Notes: generated by a model not told the origin, from the sequence alone. A stretch of 64,000 nt of DNA from Luteibacter aegosomatis (GCF_023078455.1 NZ_CP095740.1:2034001-2098000), one strand, 5' to 3'. Positions 40,533-52,199 are shown, counted from the stretch's first letter. Made by a program: numbers and translations.

Positions 40533-43205
40533 ATGTACGTTCTCTTCGGAATCATCGGCGCGATCGTCGGCGCCTTCGTGGGGCAGGGTGTTGCAGGGGG
40601 TGTGGCCGGATTTGCCATCGGCGTGCTTTGGGCGCGCACCTCGCTGCTGCGCAACGATCTCGACGAAGCCCTGCGCCGCCTCGGTGAAAAACCGGCACCC
40701 GCGCCGATCCAGGAGCGACTCGACGAGCAGCCCGTCACGCCGGTTGCCTGGCCCGACAACCCGGCGCCCGCACCTCGGCCCATCGTCCCCCCACCGATGC
40801 CGGTCGCCGAGCCCTTAGCCGCCTACGCCCCTCCTCCGGCACCCGAGCCGTCCGTACCGGCCGGCCCCAGCGTCGGCGATCGCATCGCCACGGCGATCAA
40901 ACGCTGGTTCACCGAAGGCAACGTGCCGGTCAAGGTCGGCATGCTGGTGCTGTTCGCCGGCGTGGCCGCCTTCCTCAAATACGCCACCGACGCCGGCCTG
41001 CTGCGCATCCCCCTTCCCGTGCGCCTCATGCTCGTGGCCTTGCTCGCCATCGCCGGCGTCGCCTTCGGCTGGATCCAGCGCGACAAGCGCCGTGCCTTCG
41101 CCCTCTCGCTGCAGGGCGGTTCCATCGGCGTGCTGGTGATGACGGTGTTCGCCGCCTATCGCCTGTACGCGCTCATCGATTCGCTACCCGCGTTCGTGCT
41201 GCTGGTGATCTTCGTGGGCGGCCTCGGCGTGCTCGCCGTGCTGCAGGACGCGCTCGCGTTGGCCGTGCTCGGCCTGGTGGCCGGTTTCGCCGCGCCGATC
41301 ATCGCGTCGAGCGGGCAGGGCAGCCACGTGGTCTTGTTCACCTACTACGCCGTGCTCAACCTCGGCATCCTCGGCATCGCGTGGAAGAAGGCCTGGCGCG
41401 TGCTCAACGTGCTCGGCTTCGTCGCCACCTTCGGCGTGGGCACCGCATGGGGCGTGCTGCGCTATTCGCCCGGGTTGTTCGCCAGCACCGAGCCCTTCCT
41501 CGTGCTGCATTTCCTGCTCTATCTCGCCGTGCCCTGGCTGCACGTGCTGCGCTCGCCCGACCAGCGCAAGGCGATCCTCGACGGCTGCCTGATGTTCGGC
41601 AATCCCATCGCCTGCCTCATCCTGCAAGCGGCCTTGCTCGACTGGCAACCGATGCCGCTGGCGATCTCCGCCATCGTCGCCGCGGCCCTCTATGTAGGCA
41701 TCGCGTTCGCCGTCCGGCATCGCGACGACATGCGCCTGTTGCGCGACACCTGGGCCGTGCTCGCCGTCGCGTTCGCGACGGTGGCCGTGCCGTTGGCGCT
41801 GAGCGCGAGCGCCACCGCCGCGGTGTTCGCCCTGGAAGGCGCGGGGCTCATCTGGCTCGGTTTCCGCCAGTCGCGTCCGTTGCCACGCTGGACCGGCGTG
41901 CTGTTGCAGGTGGTGGCCGCCGCCGCTTGGTCGATGGCCGTGATGTTCGACAACCAGCACGATGCCTGGCCGCTCATCAACGGCCATTTCCTCGGCGCCG
42001 TATTGATCGTGGCGGGCGCCGCCGTCGGCGCATGGCAGTTCGACCACCATGGCCGCTCGCAAGGCATGTCGAGCCTCGCCCGCGTGGGTCTGGCGTTGTG
42101 GGCGCTGGCCTGGTGGGGCATCGGCGTGGGTCGCGAGATCGACATCCACGCTGACGGCGCCGCCGCCATCGCGGCATGGATCGCCCTGATCGGCGTCACG
42201 GCGTGGCCCGTGGCCGAAGCCGGCCGCCGCGCGCGCAAGCTCGATCTCGGCGCGATCCTGGCCTTCATCGTGCCCGCCCTGTTCCTGCTCGGCATCGTGG
42301 TGCTTCAGGTGGCCGACTCGCGGAACACGCAGCCACTCGCTGGGTATCCGCTGCTGGCCGTGGTCGCCACGGGCATCGCGGGCTGGTTCGCGATGCGTGC
42401 GATTGTGCCGCACCCCGTTTCCGTGCTGATCGCGAACGTGCTCTGGTGGGCGCGCTGGCTCGCCCTGGCGGCCGTGGCCACCGACGTCGCCTTCGGCGCG
42501 GGCGTGCCGTCGGTGGGCGCGGCGTGGATCACCGCGCTGTTCGTCGCGCCGACCCTGCTGCTGACGGCCGCCAGCCTGTGGTGGCCGCGCCCGCTCGTAT
42601 CGCCCGTGCCGGCACCGGCGAAAACGCTTCGCCTCGCCCTGGGCACCCTCTTGCTCGCCGGTACGGTCGTCATCGGCATCGCCCTGCTGGGCACGGCGGC
42701 AAGCCCGCGTCCGTTGCCGTTCGTGCCCGTGCTCAATCCGATCGACCTGCTGCTGCTCGCCGTGGTGGTGCTGGTGTTCCGCGCGCTTTCCGACGCCGCG
42801 GTGCCCGCCGACATCCGTGTCGCGCGCCCGGTGGTGTTCGCCGTCTGCGTGTTCGCGGTGGCGACCAGCGCCACCCTGCGCTCCGTGCATCACCTGGGCG
42901 GCGTGCCCTGGGGCCCCGGCCTGATGGCATCGAGCCTCGCGCAGCTCTCGCTCACGGTGGTGTGGAGCGCCATCGGCGTGCTCGCCTGGGTGGTGGGTTC
43001 CCGGCGCGGCCTGCGCATGCTCTGGCTCGCCGGTGCCTGCATCATGGCCCTCGTGCTCGCGAAGCTGCTGCTCGTCGACCGCGGCCACCTGGGCAACCTG
43101 TTCGGTATCGGTTCGTTCATGGCCTACGGCTTGCTGTGCACCCTCGTCGGTTACCTCGCCCCGGCCCCGCCGCGGCAGCCATCGGAGTCGCCCCATGCAT
43201 CGTGA
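40533..43205 (+). CDS. DUF2339 polytopic membrane protein
   Basis: An 890-aa inner-membrane protein with over 20 hydrophobic helices. It starts with one TM (YVLFGIIGAIVGAFVGQ) and a Pro/Ala-rich cytosolic segment (residues about 55-125). The DUF2339 core begins KRWFTEGNVPVKVGMLVLFA. WIQRDKRRAFALSLQGGSIG and LAGACIMALVLAKLLLVDRG near the end are typical. Function unknown. The start MYVLFGII is preferred over an ATG 15 codons earlier that falls next to the REP array. It overlaps the DUF3999 gene by 11 bp. Confidence 0.87.
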   Translation: MYVLFGIIGAIVGAFVGQGVAGGVAGFAIGVLWARTSLLRNDLDEALRRLGEKPAPAPIQERLDEQPVTPVAWPDNPAPAPRPIVPPPMPVAEPLAAYAPPPAPEPSVPAGPSVGDRIATAIKRWFTEGNVPVKVGMLVLFAGVAAFLKYATDAGLLRIPLPVRLMLVALLAIAGVAFGWIQRDKRRAFALSLQGGSIGVLVMTVFAAYRLYALIDSLPAFVLLVIFVGGLGVLAVLQDALALAVLGLVAGFAAPIIASSGQGSHVVLFTYYAVLNLGILGIAWKKAWRVLNVLGFVATFGVGTAWGVLRYSPGLFASTEPFLVLHFLLYLAVPWLHVLRSPDQRKAILDGCLMFGNPIACLILQAALLDWQPMPLAISAIVAAALYVGIAFAVRHRDDMRLLRDTWAVLAVAFATVAVPLALSASATAAVFALEGAGLIWLGFRQSRPLPRWTGVLLQVVAAAAWSMAVMFDNQHDAWPLINGHFLGAVLIVAGAAVGAWQFDHHGRSQGMSSLARVGLALWALAWWGIGVGREIDIHADGAAAIAAWIALIGVTAWPVAEAGRRARKLDLGAILAFIVPALFLLGIVVLQVADSRNTQPLAGYPLLAVVATGIAGWFAMRAIVPHPVSVLIANVLWWARWLALAAVATDVAFGAGVPSVGAAWITALFVAPTLLLTAASLWWPRPLVSPVPAPAKTLRLALGTLLLAGTVVIGIALLGTAASPRPLPFVPVLNPIDLLLLAVVVLVFRALSDAAVPADIRVARPVVFAVCVFAVATSATLRSVHHLGGVPWGPGLMASSLAQLSLTVVWSAIGVLAWVVGSRRGLRMLWLAGACIMALVLAKLLLVDRGHLGNLFGIGSFMAYGLLCTLVGYLAPAPPRQPSESPHAS

Positions 43206-44532
43206 GTGGCGTTTCGTTTCCCTCCTGCTGGGTGCCGTCGCCCTCACGGCTCAGGCCGACCCGGCGCCGACGTTTGCCTACGCCTACCCGCTGTCCGTGC
43301 CGCCCGGCGCCAGCGCCTACCTCGTGGAGCTTCCGCAGGATGCCTACGGCTGGGCCAGGCTCGACGGCGGCCTCGTCGACGTGATCGTGGAGGATGCCAA
43401 CGGCCAGCCCGTGGCGATGGGTCCCTATACGTCGTCGATGCCCACCTCCCATCCGCTCACCGTCGACGTACCGTTGCGCGCGGTGCCGCCGGTGGCCGAA
43501 GGCATGGGCGGGCCGCGCATCCAGCGCAGCACCAACGGCGACATCGTGATCGAGCCCGGCGCCGCGGCGGTGTCCGGCACGCCACGCGAATGGCTGTTCG
43601 ACGCACGCTCGCCCGTCGCCGCCGAGCGCCTGGCGTTCCCGCCGCCCGGTCACGACGCCAGCCTCGCCGTGGACATCGACGGCAGCGCCAATCTCCAGGA
43701 CTGGACCCCCCTCGCGCGCGGCGTCTCCATCGTGACCCTGGGGCAGGGCGACGGCGCGGTGGACGCACGCGTGGTGAAACTCGCCGCCGCGCCATGGCGT
43801 TATTACCGTGTGCGCGTGACCCAGGGCGACGCGCCATGGGATGCGAACGGCGGCGCGGCGGTGACGTTGTCCGGCACCGTGGTGGATGCCTCGACGAAAG
43901 ACGAGGCCGGCATGCGCTGGCTCGACGTGGCCGCCACCGGCGAAAAGGCCAGCGGGCAGGGCACCGACTACGACTACGAGCTTCCCGCCGCGCTGCCGCT
44001 GAGCCGCGTGCGCGCCACGCTCGGCGCCGGCGACAACGTGGCCCGCCTCGACGTGGCCGCGGTGGCCGGCCCGATGACCGGTGAATCGCTGGGTACCATC
44101 GTGGTGACGCCGGGCCAGGGCGCGCAGTACGCGCTGGAGGTGCCTCCGGGCCGCCGCGGACACCTTCGCGTGCACACCTCCACGCCCCTGCGTGGGGCAC
44201 CGACGCTGAGCGTGGGCTGGCGCCCCGACCGCTTCGTCTTCCTGCCCGAAGGCAAGCCGCCTTACCGACTGCTGGTCGGCAGTCGCATGGCCCGCCGGCC
44301 GAACTGGCCCATCGATGACGCCATCGCCGCCCTGCGCAAGGCCAACGGCAGCGGCTGGCGCCCGGCCCCGGCCGTCGTCGGCCCCGGCGAGGAACGGGCC
44401 GGCCGCGAGGCCGTGGATGCGCCCGCGGCATCCTTCGACTGGACCCGGCCGCTGCTGTGGGTGGTACTGCTGCTCGGCGCCGCCGTGGTGATCGGCATGG
44501 CCACGAGCCTGCTGCGCAAAAAGGGCCCCTAG
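43195..44532 (+). CDS. DUF3999 domain protein, partner of DUF2339 gene
   Basis: A 445-aa envelope protein. Residues 1-20 are a signal peptide (LLLGAVALTAQA). The long periplasmic beta-rich part starts PTFAYAYPLSVPPGASAYLV and includes LPLSRVRATLGAGDNVARLD. One C-terminal TM helix follows (LLWVVLLLGAAVVIGMATSL) with a short basic tail. DUF2339 and DUF3999 genes are a known conserved pair, and the overlap here supports a joint, still unknown, envelope role. Confidence 0.86.
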   Translation: MHREWRFVSLLLGAVALTAQADPAPTFAYAYPLSVPPGASAYLVELPQDAYGWARLDGGLVDVIVEDANGQPVAMGPYTSSMPTSHPLTVDVPLRAVPPVAEGMGGPRIQRSTNGDIVIEPGAAAVSGTPREWLFDARSPVAAERLAFPPPGHDASLAVDIDGSANLQDWTPLARGVSIVTLGQGDGAVDARVVKLAAAPWRYYRVRVTQGDAPWDANGGAAVTLSGTVVDASTKDEAGMRWLDVAATGEKASGQGTDYDYELPAALPLSRVRATLGAGDNVARLDVAAVAGPMTGESLGTIVVTPGQGAQYALEVPPGRRGHLRVHTSTPLRGAPTLSVGWRPDRFVFLPEGKPPYRLLVGSRMARRPNWPIDDAIAALRKANGSGWRPAPAVVGPGEERAGREAVDAPAASFDWTRPLLWVVLLLGAAVVIGMATSLLRKKGP

Positions 44533-44598
44533 GGGGCATTGAGGCGCCATGCACGGCGAACGCGCGATAATGGGCGTTCGCCGAATGCAGTGATTCCC

Positions 44599-45927
44599 AT
44601 GTTTTCCCAGTCTCCCGGCCTGTTCGCCGAACCCGAAGCGCTCAAGCCCCTGGCCGAACGCATGCGCCCGCGATCCCTCGACGAGATCGTGGGCCAGCAG
44701 CGCGTGGCGGGTGAGGGCAAGCCGCTGCGCCGCGCGCTGGAAGCGGGCAGGGTGCATTCGACGATCCTCTGGGGCCCGCCCGGTTGCGGCAAGACCACGC
44801 TGGCCCTCCTGGTGGCGCGCTACGCCGACGCCGACTTCCGCGCGATCTCCGCCGTGATGAGCGGCCTGCCCGACGTGCGCAAGGCGCTGGCCGAAGCCGA
44901 AGGCAACTTCGCGCAGGGTCGCCGCACCGTGCTGTTCGTGGACGAGGTGCACCGCTTCAACAAGGCGCAGCAGGATGCCTTCCTGCCGTACATCGAACGC
45001 GGCGTGATCATCTTCGTGGGCGCCACCACCGAGAATCCCTCGTTCGAGCTCAACTCCGCGTTGCTCTCGCGCTGCCGCGTGCACGTGCTGGACGCGGTGA
45101 GCGCCGACGACATCGTGAGCGCGCTTCGCCGCGCCTTGTCCGACAGCGAACGCGGTCTCGGCGAGCTCGGCCTCGACGTGGACGACGCCACGCTCAAGCT
45201 CATCGCCTCGGCCGCCGACGGCGACGTGCGCCGCGCGCTCACGCTGCTGGAAATCGCCGCCGAACTCGCCGAAGGCGGCCGCATCGACGACGCCACGCTC
45301 GAGCAGGTGCTGGCCGACCGCACGCGCCGTTTCGACAAGAGCGGCGAGCAGTTCTACGACCAGATCTCGGCACTGCATAAATCCGTGCGCTCGTCCGACC
45401 CCGACGCCGCCGTGTACTGGCTCACGCGCATGCTCGACGGCGGTTGCGATCCGCTTTACCTGGCGCGGCGACTCACGCGCATGGCGGTGGAAGACGTGGG
45501 CCTCGCCGAGCCGCGCGCCTGGCGCATGGCCCTGGACGCGTGGGACACCTACGAGCGGCTCGGCAGCCCCGAAGGCGAACTCGGCCTCGCCCAGCTCGCC
45601 ATCTGGCTGGCGGTGTCGCCCAAGAGCAATGCCGCGTACATGGCCTATAACAAGGCCCGCGAAGTGGTGAAGCGGATGGGCAGCCTCGACGTGCCCATGC
45701 ACCTGCGCAACGCGCCCACCAAGCTCATGAAGGGCCTGGGCTACGGCAGCGGCTACCAGTACGACCACGACGTGGAAGGCGGCGTCGCCCTCGACCAGCA
45801 ATGCCTGCCCGACGAACTGGTGGGCACGGTGTTCTACGACCCCGTGGATCGCGGGTTGGAACTGAAGCTGCGTGAAAAGCTCACGGCGCTTCGTGCGGCG
45901 CGCGCCGCCGCTCGCGAAAACGACTGA
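44599..45927 (+). CDS. rarA: Replication-associated recombination protein A (RarA/MgsA)
   Basis: A 442-aa AAA+ clamp-loader-like ATPase acting at stalled forks. PLAERMRPRSLDEIVGQQ opens the domain. Walker A is WGPPGCGKTTLA, Walker B VLFVDEVHRFN, and sensor 1 GATTENPSFELNSALLSR. The C-terminal tetramerisation region has YWLTRMLDGGCDPLYLARRL and MHLRNAPTKLMKGLGYG. A GATAAT -10-like box lies 27 nt upstream of the chosen ATG. Length is normal. Confidence 0.95.
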   Translation: MFSQSPGLFAEPEALKPLAERMRPRSLDEIVGQQRVAGEGKPLRRALEAGRVHSTILWGPPGCGKTTLALLVARYADADFRAISAVMSGLPDVRKALAEAEGNFAQGRRTVLFVDEVHRFNKAQQDAFLPYIERGVIIFVGATTENPSFELNSALLSRCRVHVLDAVSADDIVSALRRALSDSERGLGELGLDVDDATLKLIASAADGDVRRALTLLEIAAELAEGGRIDDATLEQVLADRTRRFDKSGEQFYDQISALHKSVRSSDPDAAVYWLTRMLDGGCDPLYLARRLTRMAVEDVGLAEPRAWRMALDAWDTYERLGSPEGELGLAQLAIWLAVSPKSNAAYMAYNKAREVVKRMGSLDVPMHLRNAPTKLMKGLGYGSGYQYDHDVEGGVALDQQCLPDELVGTVFYDPVDRGLELKLREKLTALRAARAAAREND

Positions 45928-45938
45928 GGCGACCGGGG

Positions 45939-46440
45939 TTCGCCGATACGATCGGCTCCCACCCCTTCGGTAGCAGGGTCTTGGCAGCTCCGAAGGGGTG
46001 GAGAGCCCGTTCGGTAACAAGTCTCCGTGACCTGCCTACCAAAGGGGTGGGAGCCGATCGTATCGGCGAATCCTGACGAAGCCGCCCATTCCCCAACCAC
46101 CCACCGCCGTACAGGGATGGAGAGCCCGTTCGCTAGCAAAGTCTCCGTGATCTGCCTACCAAAGGGGTGGGAGCCGATCGTATCGGCGAACCCTGACGAA
46201 GCCGCCCATTCCCCAACCACCCACCGCCGTACAGGGATGGAGAGCCCGTTCGCTAGCAAAGTCTCCGTGACCTGCCTACCAAAGGGGTGGGAGCCGATCG
46301 TATCGGCGAATCCTGACGAAGCCGCCCATTCCCCAACCACCCACCGCCGTACAGGGATGGAGAGCCCGTTCGCTAGCAAAGTCTCCGTGACCTGCCTACC
46401 AAAGGGGTGGGAGCCGATCGTATCGGCGAACCCTGACGAA
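45939..46440. repeat. 120-bp tandem REP array downstream of rarA
   Basis: Right-type REP arms (CCAAAGGGGTGGGAGCCG...) recur with AAAGGGG at about 46041, 46161, 46281 and 46401, 120 bp apart. Units share GCCGCCCATTCCCCAACCAC and GGATGGAGAGCCCGTTCG. A left arm at 45939 opens the array. Because 120 is divisible by three, an open frame with a 40-residue period runs through it; I treat that as fortuitous. Confidence 0.92.
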
Positions 46441-46526
46441 GCACCTGCTTCCACCCTGCCGAAAGGCAGATACTCCACGCCCCGCCGCCGCCGTACGCTG
46501 TCCTCGAGCCCCACCGGGAGACGCCC

Positions 46527-47099
46527 ATGCGCATCGCCATCGCCACCCTCATCGGCGGTCTCGTCATGTTCCTCTGGGGCGCCGTCGCCCACATGGTGCT
46601 CCCACTGGGCGAACTCTCCATGCGAGCCCCCAAGAACGAAGACCAGGTGATCGCCGCCTTGCGCGACGGCCTGCCCGCCGAACACGGCATCTACGTGCTC
46701 CCGCACTTCGACACCGCGATGCATGCCGACAAGGCCGCCCTCGACGCCTTCTCCGCGAAAACCCGATCCCATCCCTACGCCTACATCGTCTACGCCCCCG
46801 AAGGCCGCGACGCCTTGGCGATGGGGCCGCAACTGCTCGGCCAATGGATCTCCGACACCCTCGCAGCTTTGTTGCTGGCCCTGGTGATGATCCGCGCCGG
46901 CGTCGGCGTGACGAAAGGCGTGATGCTGGGCCTGATGTTCGGCGTGTTCTCCTGGCTATCGCTCAGCGTGCCGTTCTGGAACTGGTACCGCTTCCCCACG
47001 GCCTTCACCTTCGGCTATCTGGTGGAGCAGGGCTTCGGTTGGATATTGGCCGGCGCGGCGATGGGGTGGTGGCTATCGCGCAAACGCAACGCGACCTGA
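46527..47099 (+). CDS. Hypothetical membrane protein (190 aa)
   Basis: Starts MRIAIATLIGGLVMFLWGAV, an N-terminal TM helix. A soluble segment of about 75 residues follows (NEDQVIAALRDGLPAEHGIY; YVLPHF; YAYIVYAPEG). Three more helices come after (ISDTLAALLLALVMIRAGV, GVMLGLMFGVFSWLSLSVPF, GYLVEQGFGWILAGAAMGWW). A GGGAG-type Shine-Dalgarno lies just upstream (CCGGGAGACGCCC). It resembles small four-TM proteins common in Xanthomonadales, with no known function. Confidence 0.75.
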   Translation: MRIAIATLIGGLVMFLWGAVAHMVLPLGELSMRAPKNEDQVIAALRDGLPAEHGIYVLPHFDTAMHADKAALDAFSAKTRSHPYAYIVYAPEGRDALAMGPQLLGQWISDTLAALLLALVMIRAGVGVTKGVMLGLMFGVFSWLSLSVPFWNWYRFPTAFTFGYLVEQGFGWILAGAAMGWWLSRKRNAT

Positions 47100-47147
47100 C
47101 CCAGAATCCCGTCAACGTACGTCGGATTGCCGGAAGCCCTGTGTCCC

Positions 47148-47331
47148 CTCACGTCGTTCCTGCGAAAGCGGAAACCCAGCGCCTCGCGTCCGAGCGAGCG
47201 ACACACGTAACCTGACGCGCCAGCCGACGTAGAGCAGTTGCCACCACGGCAACGCCGAGCCGCACACTACCTCCCTCACGTCGTTCCTGCGAAAGCAGGA
47301 ACCCAGCGTCTCACGTCCGAGCAAGCGACAC
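47148..47331. repeat. Two 57-bp direct repeats with a TTCCTGCGAAAGCAGGAA hairpin
   Basis: Copies at 47148-47204 and 47275-47331 are about 85 percent identical. The downstream copy has a perfect hairpin TTCCTGC-GAAA-GCAGGAA; the first copy has lost some pairs. This is a different dispersed palindrome family from the GTGGGAG elements. The rest of the 416-bp gap up to 47515 shows no gene. Confidence 0.65.
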
Positions 47332-47515
47332 GCTCCCATCGCCAAAGCACGCGCATCACCTCATCGGCGGAAACCGGCCGCACGGCGCTAGGCTCCTGCC
47401 TACGCACGAGCGCCGTGAGGGTATGAGCACGTTGACGAAACGCCTAACGTTCTTGAGCCCCCACTCGCCCACGCGTTAGCCTGCAAGGCGGGGACACCAA
47501 ACCAAGGCCACCACC

Positions 47516-49051
47516 ATGACCTTATTCGAAAGCCTGCTGCTCCTGCTGCTGGCAGCCGTCGTGCTGCTGCAGGTAGCGCGACGCCTCTCACTTCCGTATC
47601 CCTCCATGCTCGCCCTCGCAGGCGCGGGCATGGCCTTGCTTCCCGGCACGCCCGATTTTCCCATCGACCCGCGCACGGCCCTGCCGCTGTTCATCGCCCC
47701 CGCGCTGATGGACGCCGCTTTCGATTTCCCGGTGAGTACCGTCAAGCGTTTCTGGATTCCGCTCGTGGCCTATGCCGTGGGTGGCGTGATCGTGACGGCC
47801 CTGCTCGTGGGATGGGTCGGCTGGGCCTACGCGGGCCTGCCGTTCGCCGCCGCCCTGGTACTGGGTGCCATCGTCGCCCCGCCGGATGCCGCGGCCGCCA
47901 CGGCCATCCTCTCCAGCATGTCGATCCCGCGCGCCACCGACGCGATCCTGCGTGGCGAGAGCTTGTTCAACGACGCCGCCGCGCTGCTGCTGTTCGGCGC
48001 CGCGCTCACGGCGCAGACCGCCGGCGGCCTCACCCTGGGCCAGCTCGGTGGCTTCGCGCTCGCCGCTCCCGGGGGCGTGCTCTTCGGCATGGTGGTGGGC
48101 ATGGTGTTCCCGCCGATGACCCGCGCCATCTGCGGCGCGCTCGACTCCAACCTCATGCAGTTCATCATGACGTTCCTCGTGTGGATCGTCGCCGAGCACC
48201 TGCACCTTTCCCCGGTACTCGCCGTGGTGGCGCTGGCGATGACCATCGCCACGCGCAACAGCGCGCCGTCGTCGCCGCGCCTGCGCGTGCAGTCGTACGC
48301 GGTGTGGAGCATCGTGGTGTTCGTGCTCAACGTGCTGGCCTTCCTGATGATGGGCCTGCAGGCGCGACGCATCGTGGGCGGCATGAGCGGCGATCATCTG
48401 CGCGAGGCGCTGGCCTTCGCGGGCATCGTGTCGGCCATCGTCATCGTCACGCGCATCGTGATGATGATCGGCTTCAACCGCACCGTGGCCTGGTACCGCC
48501 GCCTCCGCGGCCTGGAACCGCCCGCGCCGTGGCGGCAGGCCCTCCTGGCCGGCTGGTGCGGCATGCGCGGCCTGGTGACGCTCGCCACCGCCTTCATCCT
48601 CCCGGAAGACTTTCCCCAGCGCGACGTGGTGGTGCTCACCGCCTTCGCCGTGGTGATCGCCACGCTGGTGGTGCAAGGCCTCACCCTCACGCCGATGATC
48701 CGCCTGCTCGGCCTCGACCAGCGCGCCATCACCGAACGCGAACTCATCGCCGTGCGCCGTGGCCTCGTGCAAGCCGCCATCGACCGCCTCGCCAACGAAA
48801 CCGGCGACGAGCGCAGCCGCCTCGACGCCACCTACCGCATGGAACTCGACGCCCTCGGCGAATCCACGACCGCCCTCGAACGCCACCGCACCCTGGCCCT
48901 CGCGGCCCTGGCCGCGCAGCGCGAGGCCCTCGAACGCAGCCGCCAGCAATTCCAGCTCACCGACGACGACTACAACTTCCTGCTCGAACAACTCGACTGG
49001 CGCGAACTGGCCGTCCTCCCACCCGAAACCACCCGCATAGGCGCGGAATAA
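47516..49051 (+). CDS. Na+/H+ antiporter, CPA1 family
   Basis: A 511-aa inner-membrane exchanger with 11-12 TM helices. GAIVAPPDAAAATAIL and GESLFNDAAALLLFG are the CPA1 ion-site segments (the Asn-Asp pair in TM5). GWCGMRGLVTLATAFILP is the conserved late TM segment. A C-terminal cytosolic region of about 110 residues is helical and charged (RSRLDATYRMELDALGES). The start codon MTLFESLL follows CCAAGGCCACCACC. Substrate specificity is inferred from family only. Confidence 0.9.
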   Translation: MTLFESLLLLLLAAVVLLQVARRLSLPYPSMLALAGAGMALLPGTPDFPIDPRTALPLFIAPALMDAAFDFPVSTVKRFWIPLVAYAVGGVIVTALLVGWVGWAYAGLPFAAALVLGAIVAPPDAAAATAILSSMSIPRATDAILRGESLFNDAAALLLFGAALTAQTAGGLTLGQLGGFALAAPGGVLFGMVVGMVFPPMTRAICGALDSNLMQFIMTFLVWIVAEHLHLSPVLAVVALAMTIATRNSAPSSPRLRVQSYAVWSIVVFVLNVLAFLMMGLQARRIVGGMSGDHLREALAFAGIVSAIVIVTRIVMMIGFNRTVAWYRRLRGLEPPAPWRQALLAGWCGMRGLVTLATAFILPEDFPQRDVVVLTAFAVVIATLVVQGLTLTPMIRLLGLDQRAITERELIAVRRGLVQAAIDRLANETGDERSRLDATYRMELDALGESTTALERHRTLALAALAAQREALERSRQQFQLTDDDYNFLLEQLDWRELAVLPPETTRIGAE

Positions 49052-49054
49052 CCA

Positions 49055-49157
49055 CCCGTCGCACCTGCGCACGCAGGTGCCCAGAGCCCCAATCCCCCAG
49101 AAAACCGACCACGCCCCAATCCCCGTCGCACCGGCGCAGGCCGGTGCCTACGGCGAC
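49055..49157. repeat. Second-family REP copies after the CPA1 gene
   Basis: A 33-bp copy at 49125-49157 differs by one base from 19372-19404 (stem CACCGGC/GCCGGTG on the minus strand). A related degenerate palindrome (GCACCTGCG-CA-CGCAGGTGC) lies at about 49060-49079. They occupy the gap between the convergent antiporter and peptidase genes. Confidence 0.6.
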
Positions 49158-49292
49158 ACGCTCCGTTCGTGCGACATGTCCATGCCCTCGGCGCCGGCGC
49201 AAGCTCGGTGCGGAAATCAAATCGAGCAAAGCCCCTTTCGATAAGCCCAAAAGCGGAGACCTGACAGGCCTCCGCTGTCGCTCCCTAACCGC

Positions 49293-50498
49293 CTACTGAA
49301 GCCCTCGACCAAGGAAGGACTTCTGCACGTCCTGAATGAAGTACTCAAAATTGGACGCGCTCATTACCGCTTTCGCGCGGTCATCATGGACAAGACGCTC
49401 GCACGCCGACCGACTGTACGCATAGCCTGTCCAGTCGAACGTAAGTCCGGTCCAACCCAATTGATCGGAAGGCAGGTCGGCGAAATGTGATATCTCATGG
49501 ACCATGACCGCGGCCTGGGTATCCGCTGTGCGGTTGCTTTCGGTCGGCTTCGCAGGAAGTGACCAAAACGCAGGGCAAATCGCTATCTCGTATACCCCAG
49601 ATTCTTTGACCGAGCCCGTATGCGCGATCGCCACGGTGTCATCCGAGCCCGGCGGACAATCTTCTACCCAACGGATCTTGTGCGATGGCGTGCCATGAAT
49701 GCCCTGGTTGAGCCTATGGGCGATGGCGCGAAGCGTACCCGTCACTTTCTTGTCGTTCTCGTCGCCGTCAGCGTAGGTGCCGAACCACTTCTTGTACGCG
49801 GGAGAGTGGATGGATACGGCGTCGGGATCCGGAAAAGGCGGCAAACCATGGCTGTATTCAACCCAAGCGCTATTAGCCATCCAGGAGTAGCCGTAATAGG
49901 TGGCGTAGTCGAGTTTGTCCAGTTTGGCCGGGTCGGTGATGGCCTTTGTGGAAGCTTTGGCCTCAGCCTTTCCCTCTACCGTGCTCGCGGTAACGACGAT
50001 CGTGTTACTCACCACCTCAAGACGCGGCGGAATTCTGAGCTTGGTAGGAATCGCCAGTCCCTGCCTGTCCTCAGGAGCCTGTCCAACGGACATACGGAAT
50101 GTCACCTTGTAACTCTTGCCGGGCTCCAGCTCGTAATCCGGACGAAGGTCATAGGTAGCAACCCGCGATTCGCCGGGTTGGAACGTCACGTATTTATCTT
50201 CAGGATGCCCGAGCGTGTGGACGAAATACCCCCGGTAGCCAGCCTGCTCGTGCGGTGCATCCAGGGCCTCCACATCGAATTGTTTGTACGAGGTATGGAC
50301 GTCATCCAGCAGCACCAACGGCGTGGTGTATTCCTCGAAGGCCATGGGAGCGTCGCCCTCGTTGGTCAGGGTCAGGGTGAGCTTGGTCGGCTTCCCTGTA
50401 TCGGCCTGAATCAACGAGGCCGTTAAGTGCCCCTGCGCCTTGGCGGTAGCGGCGCCTCCCATTAGAAGGGCAAAACACATCAAGAATCTGAACTTCAA
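49293..50498 (-). CDS. Secreted M35-like (aspzincin) metallo-endopeptidase
   Basis: A 401-aa exported protein with a signal peptide (residues 1-21, ATAKA). The N-terminal half is an Ig-like/beta domain (LTLTLTNEGDAPMAFEEYTT). The C-terminal catalytic domain has AAVMVHEISHFADL, the HExxH zinc motif. A downstream aspartate, as expected of aspzincins, is likely in GLTFDWTGYAYS, and several Cys (WVEDCPPGSDD; EIAICPAFW) suggest disulfides. The layout matches peptidyl-Lys metalloendopeptidase relatives of deuterolysin. It probably degrades extracellular protein; substrate preference is inferred. Confidence 0.82.
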   Translation of the reverse strand: MKFRFLMCFALLMGGAATAKAQGHLTASLIQADTGKPTKLTLTLTNEGDAPMAFEEYTTPLVLLDDVHTSYKQFDVEALDAPHEQAGYRGYFVHTLGHPEDKYVTFQPGESRVATYDLRPDYELEPGKSYKVTFRMSVGQAPEDRQGLAIPTKLRIPPRLEVVSNTIVVTASTVEGKAEAKASTKAITDPAKLDKLDYATYYGYSWMANSAWVEYSHGLPPFPDPDAVSIHSPAYKKWFGTYADGDENDKKVTGTLRAIAHRLNQGIHGTPSHKIRWVEDCPPGSDDTVAIAHTGSVKESGVYEIAICPAFWSLPAKPTESNRTADTQAAVMVHEISHFADLPSDQLGWTGLTFDWTGYAYSRSACERLVHDDRAKAVMSASNFEYFIQDVQKSFLGRGLQ

Positions 50499-52180
<1,682 letters not shown>

Positions 52181-52199
52181 GCTGTTCAGGTACAATCGG

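Noticed and set aside
46027..46650. 207-codon frame with a 40-residue repeat as a real repeat protein
   Set aside because: It is made of REP sequence that is non-coding at every other locus, and it runs into the start of the next gene in another frame. Kept only as a low-interest finding.
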